DNA of 64,000 bases from Thermomucor indicae-seudaticae (GCA_000787465.1 JSYX01000006.1:1-64000); one strand, 5' to 3'. Counted from the stretch's first letter, positions 49,883-63,780 are shown. Notes: generated by a model from the sequence alone, not told the origin. Program-made: numbers and translations.

Positions 49883-50819
49883 ATGTCACTGCTCAGACCG
49901 TTTTCAAGAATCACAGCTTGCCGTTTTGCGGTACGGCAAAAGTGAACATTTGCACATTATTCATAACCTTAACCTGCTGTCTTTTTGCAGCTGGCCCCGC
50001 AAAAGCGTGTCGTTTCAACAGTTACTGGACCTGGTAACGACCCGTTACATTCAACTTTTCTCTAGGCGCATGCATTTAACGAGCGACCAAACGTTTTAAT
50101 TAGAAAACCCCTTCAATACCCCCGTTCAAGCGTTTGTCCGAGACTTCAAGACCAATGAACCGCTTTCTCTCATCAACCTGGAACGGAATGTATTTGGTGC
50201 ACCGCTACGTCGAGACATTTTACAACGTGTGGTCGTGTGGCAACGCGATTGCATGAGACAGGGTACCCACTCTACAAAAGGTCGGTCAGAAGTATCCGGT
50301 AGTGGCAAAAAACGAGCGCCCCAGAAGGGACGAGGCAAAGCAAGAGTTGGCGATATGAAGGCACCGCAATTCAGAGGAGGTAACTCAACTGTCAGCTAGA
50401 AAGATGAGGGCGCCATGGAATTCAACATTTGGCAATTCACAGGCGGTATCGCATTTGGCCCAAAGCCAAGAGACCACAGTACTGAATTACCGAGGAAGGT
50501 TCAAGAATTCGGCTTGCGAGTAGCTTTAAGTACAAAGTACGCTCAGGACCAACTTATCGTGGTGGACACGTTAGACAAGCTGGAGACGCACAAGACTCGG
50601 GAGCTCTTTAACATCCTCAAACAAACGTACGGCGAACCCACTTTGCTTATCGTCACCAATGAAAACAACACACGACTAGAACTGGCAGCTCGCAATATCC
50701 CTCGATGTGAAGTTATCACCGTCGATGAAACAAACGTACTAGACCTCTTGACATACGACAAATTAATAATCGAGCAAAGTGCTGTTGCAACTTTAGAATC
50801 CTTGCTGAAAACCGTATAA
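49883..50819 (+). CDS. YML6: Mitochondrial ribosomal protein uL4m
   Basis: This is the bacterial L4 homologue of the mitochondrial large subunit. Exon 1 gives a targeting peptide (MSLLRPFSRITACRFA) with donor GTACGG. Exon 2 continues LAPQKRVVSTVTGP and the third exon begins ENPFNTPVQAFVRDF. The L4 signature follows: DILQRVVVWQRDCMRQGTHS, GSGKKRAPQKGRGKARVGD and, after an intron at 50378-50442, GGIAFGPKPRDHS. The C-terminal domain reads LVVDTL-like LIVVDTLDKLETHKTREL and NVLDLLTYDKLIIEQSAV. All three introns keep frame. The length, about 240 residues, is normal. Confidence 0.93.
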
Positions 50820-51078
50820 ACTCTCTCTCCTAATACACAGCCCGAACCTCTGCAATCCCTTTTTTGCGTAACGATTATTGCTGGAGTTCATTGCAAAGAG
50901 ACTTTATTCAAACGAGCGAGTATTTCTCGAAATATCGAATGCCGTTTATACAACATTCATCCGCTCTTGGATGATTGTTCCTTTTCATCAGTATGACCGT
51001 CATTTACAAACACTATGCAAAGCTTCATGCCAGAGATTGTGCGTGGAGGAGATTGTCAGAATGGGGAACAACAAGTCA

Positions 51079-52118
51079 TTAAACACGTAAGGTTTGCGCT
51101 TCTTTTGGCGATACTTTTTTATCTTGCTCTTGCATCCTAGCCTCTTCCCATAAAGTTTTTCCAGAGCAAGCACAAACTTTCTTCATGTTTTCAAATGCTC
51201 CGGCGCTTCGGGCAATGATACCGCACAGAACGCCAGGACCACTGCTCCCATTCATCTTTGATTCTTTGGTATTATTCCGTCCGAGATCGTCTTCGTTTTG
51301 TGTGATGACCATGCTGCGCCCGATGATATCCCAGACCTTAACGCGCTTGCTTTCTGCAACCAAATCTCCCCAGCCGTTTTCTTCCACTTCAATGTTTCCC
51401 AGGTCACCGACATGACCGTGCTCGAGATCGCCGTGTTCTACCCCCTCGGGGTTAAAGTGGTCGCCTGTTGACATCCAGCCCCGTGAGATATCCCCAAGTT
51501 CGTGAATATGTACTCCATGTTTGCCCGGGCTTAACCCTTCCACAGTCAAGTCGATCAGGCAAGTCTCTTCATCTATCTGGACGAAACGAGCCAGACCTTG
51601 GGTGCCGGTAGGCAGTGTGGCAGTAGGATCGCTTCCATACGTGTCGAAGATACAAACGGCTGCGCCAGCATGGCCTTCCCCGGCAGCTACACCTTGACCA
51701 CGTACGATTACCGTTCTTCCCGTTTCCTTAAGTGCCCGGGATATCTTTGAAGGAGGCGCTGTATATCTTCCAAATCAATAGACAGTTGGAGGACTGGGAG
51801 CTCTCTAATAACCGTACCGCTTCCTTCAACTACGACCCGTTGGTCTTCTAAATTAATTTCAAAGTTCTTGATATCTAAACGTACGGGGTTAGGTATTTTT
51901 GGTGAAGACCGGTGAAAGAAGAGAATAGAATACCTGGGTATTGTTTAAGAACTCTGGTCACATCGTCTACGCAGGTCTGACAAGTCATTTCGACGGCAAA
52001 TTCCGTCTATTGCATAACGGTTACGCCTCCTGTATTTGCCCAGTACGCGTTTAAGAAGGCTTACCTTGAAGAGCTTCTGAGGAGTCTTTGCTGGCATTTT
52101 CGACTCGATCAAGCCCAT
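51079..52118 (-). CDS. CCS1: Copper chaperone for Cu/Zn superoxide dismutase
   Basis: Ccs1 loads copper into Sod1 and forms its disulfide. Domain I is an HMA fold with the metal site MTCQTC and VTRVLKQYP near 52000. Domain II is SOD-like: APPSKISRALKETGRTVIV near 51750, then GEGHAGAAVCIFDTYG, LSPGKHGVHIHELGDISRG, STGDHFNPEG and GRSMVITQNEDDLG. Domain III carries the functional CxC in VCACSGKTLWEEAR and is followed by a Lys/Glu-rich tail to 51079. Three introns lie within the first 400 bp; one restores VEGSAPPSK exactly. The start ATG at 52118 is 92 bp from the divergent prefoldin gene. It is part of the copper gene neighbourhood. Confidence 0.95.
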
Positions 52119-52210
52119 GGTTGCTTACAAAGCGAACGCACAGATAAATGCCAACTTTAAAACTCCTACCAAAGCGCGTGGTGATCCTGCCGAAAACAAG
52201 CTAATCTCTA

Positions 52211-52766
52211 ATGTCGAGCAAGAAATTGACAGATGCTGAAATTACGCAGCAGGTAGATCGGAAAAGTCTTCTTTGAAAGGCACAGCTACATCTATTAACG
52301 GCGATTGAGGACAGTACAATAAGTACAAGAATGAATTACAACAAGTCGCACAGAAGATAGGGGAACTCGAATCAGAAGTCGAAGAACACAAGTAACATTG
52401 CACTTCTCTACTCGATTCGTCATGACACTGATAGTTACTCATCTCGACGTGTTTTGAACTGGTTATATATAGACTCGTCATTGATAGTATTTCGCCGCTG
52501 GAGCCGGATCGCAAGTGCTTCCGTATGGTCGGTGGAGTTTTAGTTGAACGAACAGTAAAAGAGGTTTTGCCCGCCCTCGAAACGAACTATAAAGGGGTAT
52601 GTCGTGGATAGCATCTCGAGAGAGGATTTTTCTATCGTCTAATATTTGTTCTGCTCCATAGATCCAACAAGTGATCCAGTCTCTGCTGCAGTCCTACAAA
52701 CGTAAAGAGCAAGAATTCCAGGAATTTCAGAAAAAGCACAATATACAACTCGTGACGAAGCAGTGA
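52211..52766 (+). CDS. GIM4: Prefoldin subunit 2
   Basis: This is a beta-type prefoldin subunit; the hexamer hands nascent actin and tubulin to the CCT chaperonin. Exon 1 (52211-52252) encodes MSSKKLTDAEITQQ. After a 62-nt intron comes YNKYKNELQQVAQKIGELES, then SPLEPDRKCFRMVGGVLVER and VKEVLPALETNYKG, and the last exon reads IQQVIQSLLQSYKRKEQEFQ. The two coiled-coil helices and central beta-hairpin are complete, giving about 115 residues. It shares a short divergent promoter with CCS1. Confidence 0.95.
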
Positions 52767-53220
52767 TGCTACACATCTAACACTAGTAAAACGTTTTTTT
52801 GGTGTGTCCAGAAAACAGCCCATCTTTATGATTATACCCTCTCGTGTCTTGTATGAGCTTGATCCATATCATGGATTGGGTAGTCGATATTGAGGACGCT
52901 GAACCGATCCGCGAGCAGCATGTAGCCCCTTCTGAGTGTAGCAAACTACCAGGCAGCATTGTCAGGCATATTGGATGTTAATACCCATCAATCGAACGTT
53001 ATTGTAATTATCAACTGAAGACGGTATCGACGTGAATTAACTTTATTATGATGAATGAGTGTCACCTGTATGAAAAGAAATGCTTTAGGTACAATGTTTT
53101 GAATGCTTGATCAGATTATCATGTCTGTGCGGTATCAGGCTTTAATCAAAGTACGGGAATCGAAGCTCCTTGCTTCAGTTACGAAAGGCTTGTGCGATCC
53201 TGCGTTTGCCAGTTTAGCCT
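52767..53220. other. intergenic, no firm gene
   Basis: A 36-codon plus frame starts with ATG at 52871 (MDWVVDIEDAEPIREQH). It has no family match and is probably chance. Otherwise there are AT-rich 3' regions. Confidence 0.45.
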
Positions 53221-54196
53221 CTACTGACGCACACATTGTAAGAAGCTAATACAAAGTTTAAAGTAACACATGAATATGTCATAAAACTCGATGCCCAGCA
53301 ATAATGAGTTCGTCCTTACAATCTCGTCTTGCAGCTGCTCTGCGATCTTCTTTTGATAAGTAACGATTTTCCGAGCTCTCCGCAAGTGCTTGAGCTGGAT
53401 TAGGTCCTCCGCGTAATAGAGCCAGCACTTTAATTCCAGGATCGGGTCTTGCAGCCACTGAGCCAGCCTGATCTGTCGGGTTGCGAGGAGTCCGGCTTTG
53501 TAAGCCTGTCCTTTCAGTTAAGAATCAACAAGTTTCGGTACAATATATTTCACGCGCGCGCTTACATAGGATACGTTCGCTTTGCTCAAAGAGCTGTAGG
53601 CTCCGCCCAACACACTATAATAGACGCCGGTAAAGGCAATCAAGCTGGCTTTCGCTGCAAGGGACCATATACGACGTGACCTTTTTTTTACTCGAAGTTG
53701 AGCAGGGCCAAAAAGAACGTTTTCCTTCTTTTCCTGATGTGTAGGCTTCATACCAAGTCAGATCTGGTAATCGACAGGATCGTCGTAAAGAAGACTCTTT
53801 GTTGAGTCTAACAGGCACCACTATCCTCAAGGGAGAATGAATCGCTTTGCAATACTCCAAAAAGGACGAATGGAATCCATTTAGAAGCAACAACGCGACA
53901 TTTCGCCTGGCTTCTCCAGGAAGAATGAGAAGCCGCCTGATTGCTTCGAGAGTTTCGCAGTCGTAACATTCAATGACTCCGTACACCCTCTTGGTGGTTG
54001 CGGTGTCCCTTGATTCTGCAAGTACGCTCTCCGAAAGAGCAGGTCGCGCTCTTACATCAGGGTACCGAAAGATTAATTTTACGCCTCGCTCTGGGTGATC
54101 GTTCCGGTTACTTGCGCTGACTACGGACAAAACACCGATGTATACATATAAACCTACGGCGTATCCAAGGCTCAAGCGTTTCGCTAGCAATTGCAT
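53221..54196 (-). CDS. Hypothetical membrane protein with a frame break
   Basis: Two minus-strand frames follow each other. The upstream one starts at 54196 with a signal-anchor-like stretch (LGYAVGLYVYIGVLSVVSAS) and reads VIECYDCETLEAIRRLLILP before ending at 53615. The other, from about 53751, encodes a membrane helix (SLIAFTGVYYSVLGGAYSSL). It joins across a clean intron (53515-53575; GTAAGC donor, 'ggacag' acceptor) to a helical C-terminal part (AQWLQDPILELKCWLYYAED). The frames overlap across a T8 run at 53682-53689, where a single-base difference would connect them. It may be one gene with a sequencing or real frameshift, or two genes. I do not recognise a family. Alternatively, an intron from 53771 would end the first frame early. 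Confidence 0.45.
53682..53689. repeat. T8 homopolymer at a frame break
   Basis: An eight-base T run (A8 on the coding strand) lies where two overlapping minus-strand frames would fuse with a one-base change. Confidence 0.9.
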
Positions 54197-55003
54197 TGTG
54201 ATGCGAGAAGATGCTTTGAAAGGAGGTTTGACAGGTGCGCATTGCACTGGATCAGTAAGGAAAAAGTGCGTCTTGATCGCAGCGGAACGGAACAGATATA
54301 TGTTTACCAGCTTTTTCCTTGCATTGTGCGTTATTCATATTTCTAAGCGAGGCACATTTTCCCGCCAAGCATTAATCAAACAGAGAACCAGATTTCAACC
54401 GAGTATTTGCGCCCATGTTATTGCGCATATACTACATCTGAGTCCCGGCTTGCGCAACCAAGGAACTAGTCCAATATGGCTTTTCCCTTTATTAAATGCT
54501 GACAAGTTCACCTGTTACACATTGTCAAGGTCCCGCTTCACTGGGCTACGAGAGGAGAGGCGCGCTTTGGGTACCGCGTGACCAAAAGTAATGCCTTCGC
54601 TATTTGTTGGCACTGCAGGCGTTTTTGGTTCTCTTCTTTCCGTTCTATGAGTCGCTTGTTTTGGTTCCTCTTCCGGCCCTTGCAAATCTGTCGTGTCAAC
54701 AGTGCCGTAGGCTGTGGTGTGTAGCTCAGGGTGCTCGCGCGCGGCCTTGCTTCTATTCCATGGGTCTTCGCCGCGAGGACTCTGATGATGTTGCCATGGT
54801 GCTAAACGCTTGTGCCGTTTGCCACGTTATTCTTTCTTTTTAAAGAAGTTCTCATTTGTTAAGCGTACCACCTCGTGGAGGCTCTGCGGTATAGTCTGGG
54901 TAGTTCATGGTTCAAAGAATAACTAGGAGGCGTAGCTTTCTGCTGATCCACATTTTATTCATTATTCGAAATCTAATGATGTCATTGTTTTGTCACTGTT
55001 TCA
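54197..55003. other. intergenic, no gene recognised
   Basis: Only unsupported plus-strand frames occur (54,250-54,581 and 54,604-54,843). The right part is the 3' region of the minus-strand mitochondrial-type gene. Confidence 0.5.
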
Positions 55004-55621
55004 TTATTTCTTGAATAGGCCTTTGACTTTGTCCATGATGCCCGGATTTTGATCCTCCTGTTGCTCTTGCCTGGCTTGTTCCAAGCTTTTTTGAATCTCG
55101 GCAATGGATTGCATGTCCAATTGAATACCAGCAGCCTGCATGTCTTGTGCCAATCCTTTCACAGCTTCCTTGATCTGATACCATAGTGACATATAAGTAT
55201 TTGGAGATATTCATCTATAATCTGAATGGACGTTACCTCTGGGTCAGCCATGATTTTCATCATCTATCAAACAAGAAGGTCACTGAATAAATAACTACTC
55301 CAATGTCGGCATTTGCCTTTCCCCCTTCAATACCTCTGTAAATCCAGGCTGTTTGCCTTGAACGTTAATGCCTTTCTTTTGCAAAAGCACGGTAAAGTCC
55401 ACCAGACGCTGCATAATGTGAGGATTCTGTTGAATCTTTTGCATAATCGGATGAGTTGCGCCGGAGGGCCAGCCTTCCGAAGCACGGCATGGCGTAGCCC
55501 TGTGGAGTCGAGCTGTCATGATTCGGACACCATAAGCTAGCTGAGGCTGCCGGACCATGACGCGACGGGATGCCGAGTCAGAAATCAAACGGCATGACTG
55601 AATGAGAGATCTTTGCAACAT
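55004..55621 (-). CDS. Small mitochondrial-type protein with STI1-like helices
   Basis: The start at 55621 gives an amphipathic, Arg/Ser-rich targeting-like peptide (MLQRSLIQSCRLISDSASRR). Next is HPIMQKIQQNPHIMQRLVDF, resembling the STI1/heat-shock-chaperonin-binding repeat with its NP and repeated hydrophobic-Met pattern. Two introns then join a nine-codon exon (MMKIMADPE) to IKEAVKGLAQDMQAAG, a second STI1-like half, and a charged Gln-rich tail ending GLFKK. The spliced product is about 160 residues. STI1 repeats bind hydrophobic clients or Hsp70/90 partners in other proteins, so a mitochondrial chaperone-cofactor role is a guess. Splice joints are clean and I consider the gene real. Confidence 0.72.
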
Positions 55622-56015
55622 GGCTGGTTAATGCGACGCAATGCAGGACTCTGTTGATTTTACTCCTCGGGTCGGGAAGAGAAAAGGAACGCTTGTTTTG
55701 GATCCCATGATGGTCGGCGATAATGCCACTATAACACCTGGCTAACGCTGATCAGGTCGTCTTTGCGTAACGAGACGGTATTCTTTTGTGGCCTCGTACC
55801 TCTATACTGTCATCTAAACAAATGTGCAGATGTTAAAGCTTTGGCTCCCTGCCAATATATCCACAAAGACAGATCGCGAGCTCCCAATTTCCCTGACCAG
55901 AGATATGGCAGTTTGGATGATGAATTCAATATGCAATTTATGTATGATGACATGTACAGAGTAAAAAGCTATGAAAGAAGTATGGTACAAAAATATATGA
56001 TACATACAGTCAAAA
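55622..56015. other. intergenic between two minus-strand genes
   Basis: This is the promoter of the mitochondrial-type gene and the 3' region of the formin gene. No gene was recognised. Confidence 0.5.
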
Positions 56016-59000
56016 TCATTCAGCTTGAAGACTCTTGAGCAAGTTTTGCGCTGAAAGTTCCAAATCAGGCGTAGAAGATGGGTCAACCAAGGCAGTCGGC
56101 TGTGCAAACATCAGTCGCCGTTGATGTTGTCTGCGTTCTCGGCGTTGACGGTTCTCTGTTTCGCCTGACCGTAGCTTTTCCAACAGATTATCCATCATCC
56201 GTCGGTCGTCTCCATCAAGCTCAAAAGAAGCTGTTTGCTGATGGATATCATCTCTAAGCCGCTGTTCTTTGCGTGCTTGTTCTTGTCTTTTCGCCTCGCG
56301 TTCTTTCTTTTGGATATATTTCTCTTCGGCAATGACTGCATCCTGTTTTTTGTATACGAGTAACATTACATACTGCCGCACACTTCCTTTGTCTTTTTGC
56401 AGGTAGCCTACCTTCCAGTCAGCAACAAACTTTGCAAAAATGCCGAAAAAGTCGTCAGGACGCATCGATTTTGGATTCTCTCCGTAATACATCATCACGT
56501 CCTTCCACTTGATATCCATATTTACATAGAGTGTCTCTAGCTCTTCGAATCGTTCAGAGGCTGCCATTTGATGCCGTGTCATGACTTCCAAGAATCGGTC
56601 CCCTTCGTCCAATTCGTCCTTGTGCCATTTTGTTTCGAGCTCAATCTCGAGTCGTTTGAGATTTTGTCTCATATCTGTATATTGCTGCACCATATCGTTC
56701 ACACTCGCCATCACTATCGCATACTCGTTTAGTATCTCTCCACCTTGCTATTCCTTTTATCATGTTTCTTACCGCGAGCTGCGTGGTGTACGTTACGCAA
56801 ATCATGCACGAAACGTTGCACATGCGGGAAGTGCCGCTTTGTAATGCCGACGAGAACGTGCAGAAGGGTGATTGAAGACGCGTCCGACGCTCTAGTGTCT
56901 ACCAGCTTCAAGGACGATTTAGTTCCAGTTAATTCAAAAAGAATTCATGAAAGAAAATGCCTTTTACCTTGTTGATACTGCTAACTCGCAGCCCAAAAGC
57001 ACCACCTTGCAAACTGGAACCATTCATGTAGTTACCCAGCATCAAAATCAACTACGCAGGAAAGAAAAATAAGCGACCGCGTTCGCGTTTCGCATTCCAT
57101 CCAGACTTACGCAAAGCAGTTCTTTAAAGCTTGAAGAGTTTTTCAAGGCATCCGAAACTTCAACCACCATTGTCATGTTCTATTATCCGTCATTAGTCCA
57201 TTTTTTGGGTTCACGCTACCTTGAACAACTGTAAACGAACCTTCATCAATTGATCATATTGATCCCAGAACTGAACTCGAAACAGCATGAATTGAAGTCT
57301 CGCTTCGTATCGATACATCTTCATCATCTACAAATCGCTCTGTTTCATATATCCTTTTCTTTTTTGCACTGTAACACGCGCGGCCACACTATACCTCAAC
57401 AATAAACTGCTCGGGTGTATCCAACGCTTGACACTCCTCTTCGGGTGCCTCGATATATCTTTTCATGACCTCTAAATCATCCTCCTTGTCAGGCGTATTC
57501 GCGATCAGATTGCGCAAGAACGTCTCTGTGCACAACTGATCGTCTACCGCCAGAATACGTTGACGCACATGCTGGAACGATTCGAATTGCTTGAGTCGAG
57601 GAAGCACTGCAATATCTATAAACGCTCGTTTTGTCAGCTATCCTTCATCTCGTTATATAAATGTATCAGACATACTCAAATTCCGGCTTTTTTCCTTGCT
57701 TAAAAATTTGATCGCGTCCTTACGCTCTTCCAGCTTAGCTTTCAACTTGCGTTCAAAAAGTGTATTCACTTTGGCAGGAAACAAGTCTTCAATCTTGGCG
57801 AAAACACCTGTTTTATGCAGTACTTCCTCAAATTCGGCTTCGTTGATGCCTTCCAGTGACCATACCGTGTTGTCAACGTCGCGTAGATCCAATTTTTGCC
57901 ATTGAACATTTTTTAACTTCTTTTGAGGATAGTGTTGGAGCTCCTTGCGTATTGGTGTACTGGGAACAGGCGGAACACTTTCTTTTGCTACTTCAGGTTA
58001 TTAGTTGTAACAAACAAGAGAGACAATCGAAACCAACCAGATGGTGATGCCGAGGGAGGCTTGGCAGATTTGCTTGAAGGAGCCGCTGGTGGCGGGGGAG
58101 GAGGCGGAGGAGATGGTGGCGCTTCTACATAGTGATGAATTTAGCCAGGTGCATATGCCACGAGAACTTGTTAACAGTAACATACGAGCTGCAGGTAACG
58201 GAGGAGGAGGCGGTGGCGGTGGCGGTGGCGCAGATCCTGTAAGCTGTTCATTACCTTGTCCCGGTACAAAACATCTATTGACCTTACCTTGTGCAGGGGC
58301 AGGCGGCGGCGGTGGTGGAGGAGGTGGTGGTGGCGCATCTGAACTGTTTAGTTCTGAAGGGTCTTCCTTATCAATGATGCGACCTGCAGTTTCTTCATGA
58401 GTCTAACTAGGGAAAGCAAGCTAGCTCGCAAAGTCATACCTGGAGTTGGACTAGGTGGACCAGATAAGTCTGACTGTAACGGTTCTGATACAAGAGGTTA
58501 CTCTAAATATTGCAAGGATATCTTGCAGTACTATCAGTATTTTACCTGAACGGCTATCGCCGGTAGTCGACACTGATTCTTTTCTGCTCTGGCCATTCCG
58601 TTTCGCTTTGGCTGAGAGCGATAATATCCCTGGGACTATAAAAGGAATTGAGGATATCTGACTAGGTCGGACGTTGCTGGCAGAGACAACTTTTGCTCTC
58701 GCTTCACCCTTCTAAATGGCAAGGTTATAGCTCAATGGACATGATATCTCAGAACCTAGTGGAAATCTCGTTTACCTCCCCGGCCTTTGGACTAAACGCA
58801 AGCCATTTCCTCGTAGCCAGTTTCCATTCGCTGCCAAGTTTCAGACCAGGCACGGACGGCTGTTCTTCCATTTCCGTCACGGTATCCGTCTCACGCAAAC
58901 ACTCCTGCAGCAGAGCAATTGTTTCTCGAGACGTCTTCAAGAGACCACGCAAAGAAGCGTTTTCTCGCTCAAGAAAAGATGATCCTAAAAGTCACAATTT

Positions 59001-61301
59001 TTGAGGATGCTATCCAAGTTATTACGATGATGCAAACACCAGGCTTACTCTGTGTTTGGTCTTCGTTTCCAGGCATGCCGAATGGCCGAGACCGTAGTTT
59101 GCTGAGCTCATGTTCAAGTTCCCTCATCTCGGCAGCGATCTTCATGTATTTTTCGCGAAAAGACGCCGATTCTTCTTCAAGACTCTGCAGTCTGTCTAGA
59201 TCACTGAATTTTTGGATCATTGTGCTGACGGAAATCCCAAAATTCGAACTGAAACTCTCGGCAGAGGCACCGCTTCGTCGATCCATCACGACTTGCCCAA
59301 CAAGTTCACTGATCATGCGATGATAATGCACCCTTGGTAATGGAAAAAGAACCTTCGTATTTAGCGTGCCATGACGACAAGCAACGGCGCATCGGTTATT
59401 CTTACTTTGTTTCAGAGTCACCTTTGATTAGTAGGAAACTTCGAAGGGTCGACAAGAGATGTTCGATCGCACGCGGTGCATCAGATAAGCTCTCCATAAT
59501 CATATCGAGCAGCTCTGACGGCTGGGAAATGTCGGAATAAAGCGATAATTCGTCTCCAAACGCATCGTCGATGTCGTTTTCTGTAGCGACCTTGTAGGCT
59601 TCTATCTGTATGTTTAACAAGTGATAATCCAGCGACTCCAGCTTTGGGAGTATCCGTGCTTGCATTCCGGCTGCATTCAACTGATTTCTCAAATGGATTC
59701 GCTGATTCACGTCTTCCGGGACTTTGGTAAGCGCATTCACCAAGATCATATTAGACAACTAAATGGGGCCAAATCAGATACCAAATCAAGGCGAGCGCCA
59801 AAAGTGTTGATATAAAGGCCTTACCGCATATTCCATCAGATGGCTGTCTGCAGAATTGTATAGACCAAAACTCTTGAATTCTTCGCTCGCACCAACCAAA
59901 GAACCCATTCGGCCCCTCCCGTCTATGGCATGCTCCATGCCTTTCAGCCACGCATCAAAGATACCAAAATCACGTCGATGTTGCTGAAGTAACTCGAATC
60001 CTCTCAAAACGTGTTCATGACCTTTTGGATGCGCGTAACACAAAAATACGAGCAGTTCGCATACAAGTTTCCGAGTCTGCCAATGCGGACAAAGGACAGA
60101 AAAGACAATCGTGTGGATATACTCTGGTTTGGCAAGTATACTCGTAACTCCAAACTGTTTTAGAAAAACGTTAGTGAATTTCTTGCATTGTGCAAGAAAG
60201 TCTTGACTTACCCTGGTATTGATCAATGCCTTCATCGATTTTAGGATCTCGATCTCAATTTCAAGGGCATTTCCACTCCTAAATGTGTTCCGAAAAAGGA
60301 ACAGCATATGAGAGTCCGTGCATTGGTTAAAAGAAACTTGTTACGATGAAGTACCTCTCCGCTGTACGATTGAGGGAACTTAGGCTTTGTGCAAGCACAT
60401 GTAGTCCTTTCAGTTCAATAAACCGACGGACCCAGCTATGTAATAAAAGTTATGAGTTCAGAAAATGTCTCCCCTCTGAAAACGGTCGGTTTTCTTACTC
60501 GATGGGCCGCGTCCGCAGACTGACTTCTAGGTGAGCGGCCATGATCGGCGTCACTGCCTGTAAATCCATGAATTTGCGAATAAAGAATTCTGGAGTATTT
60601 CTGTCCGGCTCTTGCGACGTGGATCGCAGACTGCTGCTTCCACCGCTATTACTGCTATTGTTACTACCGTTACTTGTGGTGCTGCTTCTGCTTGTCTGTT
60701 GCAACGTTATATTGGATGGGCTGACGGGAACTCGATTGGATCCTGTATTCGACAAAACAGACCCAGCCAAAACGCTAAATATCATTGAAGGCTGCTCTGT
60801 CGTTGTGGTTGACTTCTGAATAGAAGGAGCAGAGGCCATCAACTCGGCCTGCCTGTCCTGGTTGACCATAAGCCATTTCTTGTTGATATCAAACGCTCGC
60901 ATCTCTCGTCGTATTCGTTCGTCCTGAATACCTCGACGGTCCTAAAAATGTTTGTGTACGTAATACATAAGACAACTGGGTTCCTGGAACGCTCCTCGGT
61001 CTTCCTTTCTTTTTTTTTACCAGCATTTGGTTGAACATGATGTCGAGTTTTTTCTCGGGAGGAATGGGCAACATAACACTGCCGTCTATTGACGATCGTC
61101 CAGTGCGACCATTGCGCCATGAGCTGTCTGTCAAGTCTTTGGCTTTTGTAACAGCATTTAACGATCCTGCCCCTTTCTTGGCCTTTTTCTTAACTCACGG
61201 GCCACGTCGGAACGTCGACCGCCAGCACTCTTTGAAGGCACTGTTGCTGCTCTGAAAGGTTTCGGCTTCTTTTTACCAAAACGGTCAAGAAAATCGGTCA
61301 T
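56016..61301 (-). CDS. Formin (GBD/FH3-FH1-FH2)
   Basis: Formins nucleate and elongate actin filaments at growth sites and septa. The N-terminus (MTDFLDRFGKKKPKPF) starts at 61301. The GBD/FH3 armadillo region covers about 59400-60950 (PEFFIRKFMDLQAVTP, WVRRFIELKGLHVLAQSL, FGVTSILAKPEYIHTIVFSV, LVCELLVFLCYAHPKGHEHV). A coiled coil lies at 58970-59400. FH1 has three poly-Pro tracts at 58080-58340. FH2 follows: NVQWQKLDLRDVDNTVW-like WQKLDLRDVDNTVWSLEG, LKQFESFQHVRQRI, LVLMLGNYMNGSSLQGGAFG, SITLLHVLVGITKRHFP and, at the end, FFGIFAKFVADW. The tail has a charged helix but no clear DAD motif. At least fifteen introns are present and the product is about 1,350 residues. Orthology to Bni1, Bnr1, SepA or For3 is not assigned. 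Confidence 0.93.
58186..58236 (-). other. 51-nt FH1 cassette exon of the formin
   Basis: This exon is bounded by acceptor 'ttacag' and donor GTATGT. It begins and ends in the same codon phase and is 51 nt, so it adds or removes 17 residues without a frameshift. It encodes a ten-proline tract. The adjacent tracts lie in the exons on either side. Confidence 0.75.
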
Positions 61302-62001
61302 AAAGAGAGAGAAAGAAGAAAGAAACACGAATACAGGACCAAGAAATGCCCAGGTTTTCAATGTCTCAGATCTATAAATCACTCTGTGCCATAAAAAGAA
61401 ACGAACAATGTTAGGGATTCGGTAAGTCCAAATGCGGAAAGGTCTGGTTTCAAGCATGGAATCGCCCCTCCCGTTGAGACACTTCGCGCAAAATGATTGC
61501 GCGGCTATCATTGATATATGCCAACAGACAGGAAATGTCTTTCAAATACATTTTCTCAAGGAAATTGGGATCTCACTTTCATTGTGTGTCTTTTGCATGA
61601 ATGCCCGAGTAATTCATTATCAAGGGGCATCGCTGGAATACTGAAGATCATTGCAAAGACATACTTGCAAGGCCGCGTTTGATTTGATATTACCACCTTT
61701 GGAGACGTAATCGAAACGGATACGTGCATCATTTAAAATGCGAACCTTCCTGATAAAAGAGTAAATATGCATTAACTTGAGCGAATATGATCTTCTGACG
61801 GCCAAGAATTTTATGCACGGTAAGCATGACCGTTCCAGCCTCTAGAAACAAATGACATAATGAAGCGAAAAATGCAGGGAGACATGCATGTTTAATTTAC
61901 AACGAAACGACATTGAACATGACCTGCATCTATTCTCAAGGAGGTTATGTCTCTATTACTTGTCTAAGGTTCACGAAATAATAGTTACGATTTATGCGTT
62001 T
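61302..62001. other. intergenic region upstream of the formin
   Basis: No gene was recognised. A plus frame at 61,432-61,644 and a minus frame at 61,620-61,805 have no motif support. The part near 61,302-61,400 is the probable formin promoter. Confidence 0.5.

Positions 62002-63780
<1,779 letters not shown>

Noticed and set aside
58040..58400. Plus-strand poly-Gly ORF
   Set aside because: It is the antisense shadow of the formin FH1 poly-Pro exons.
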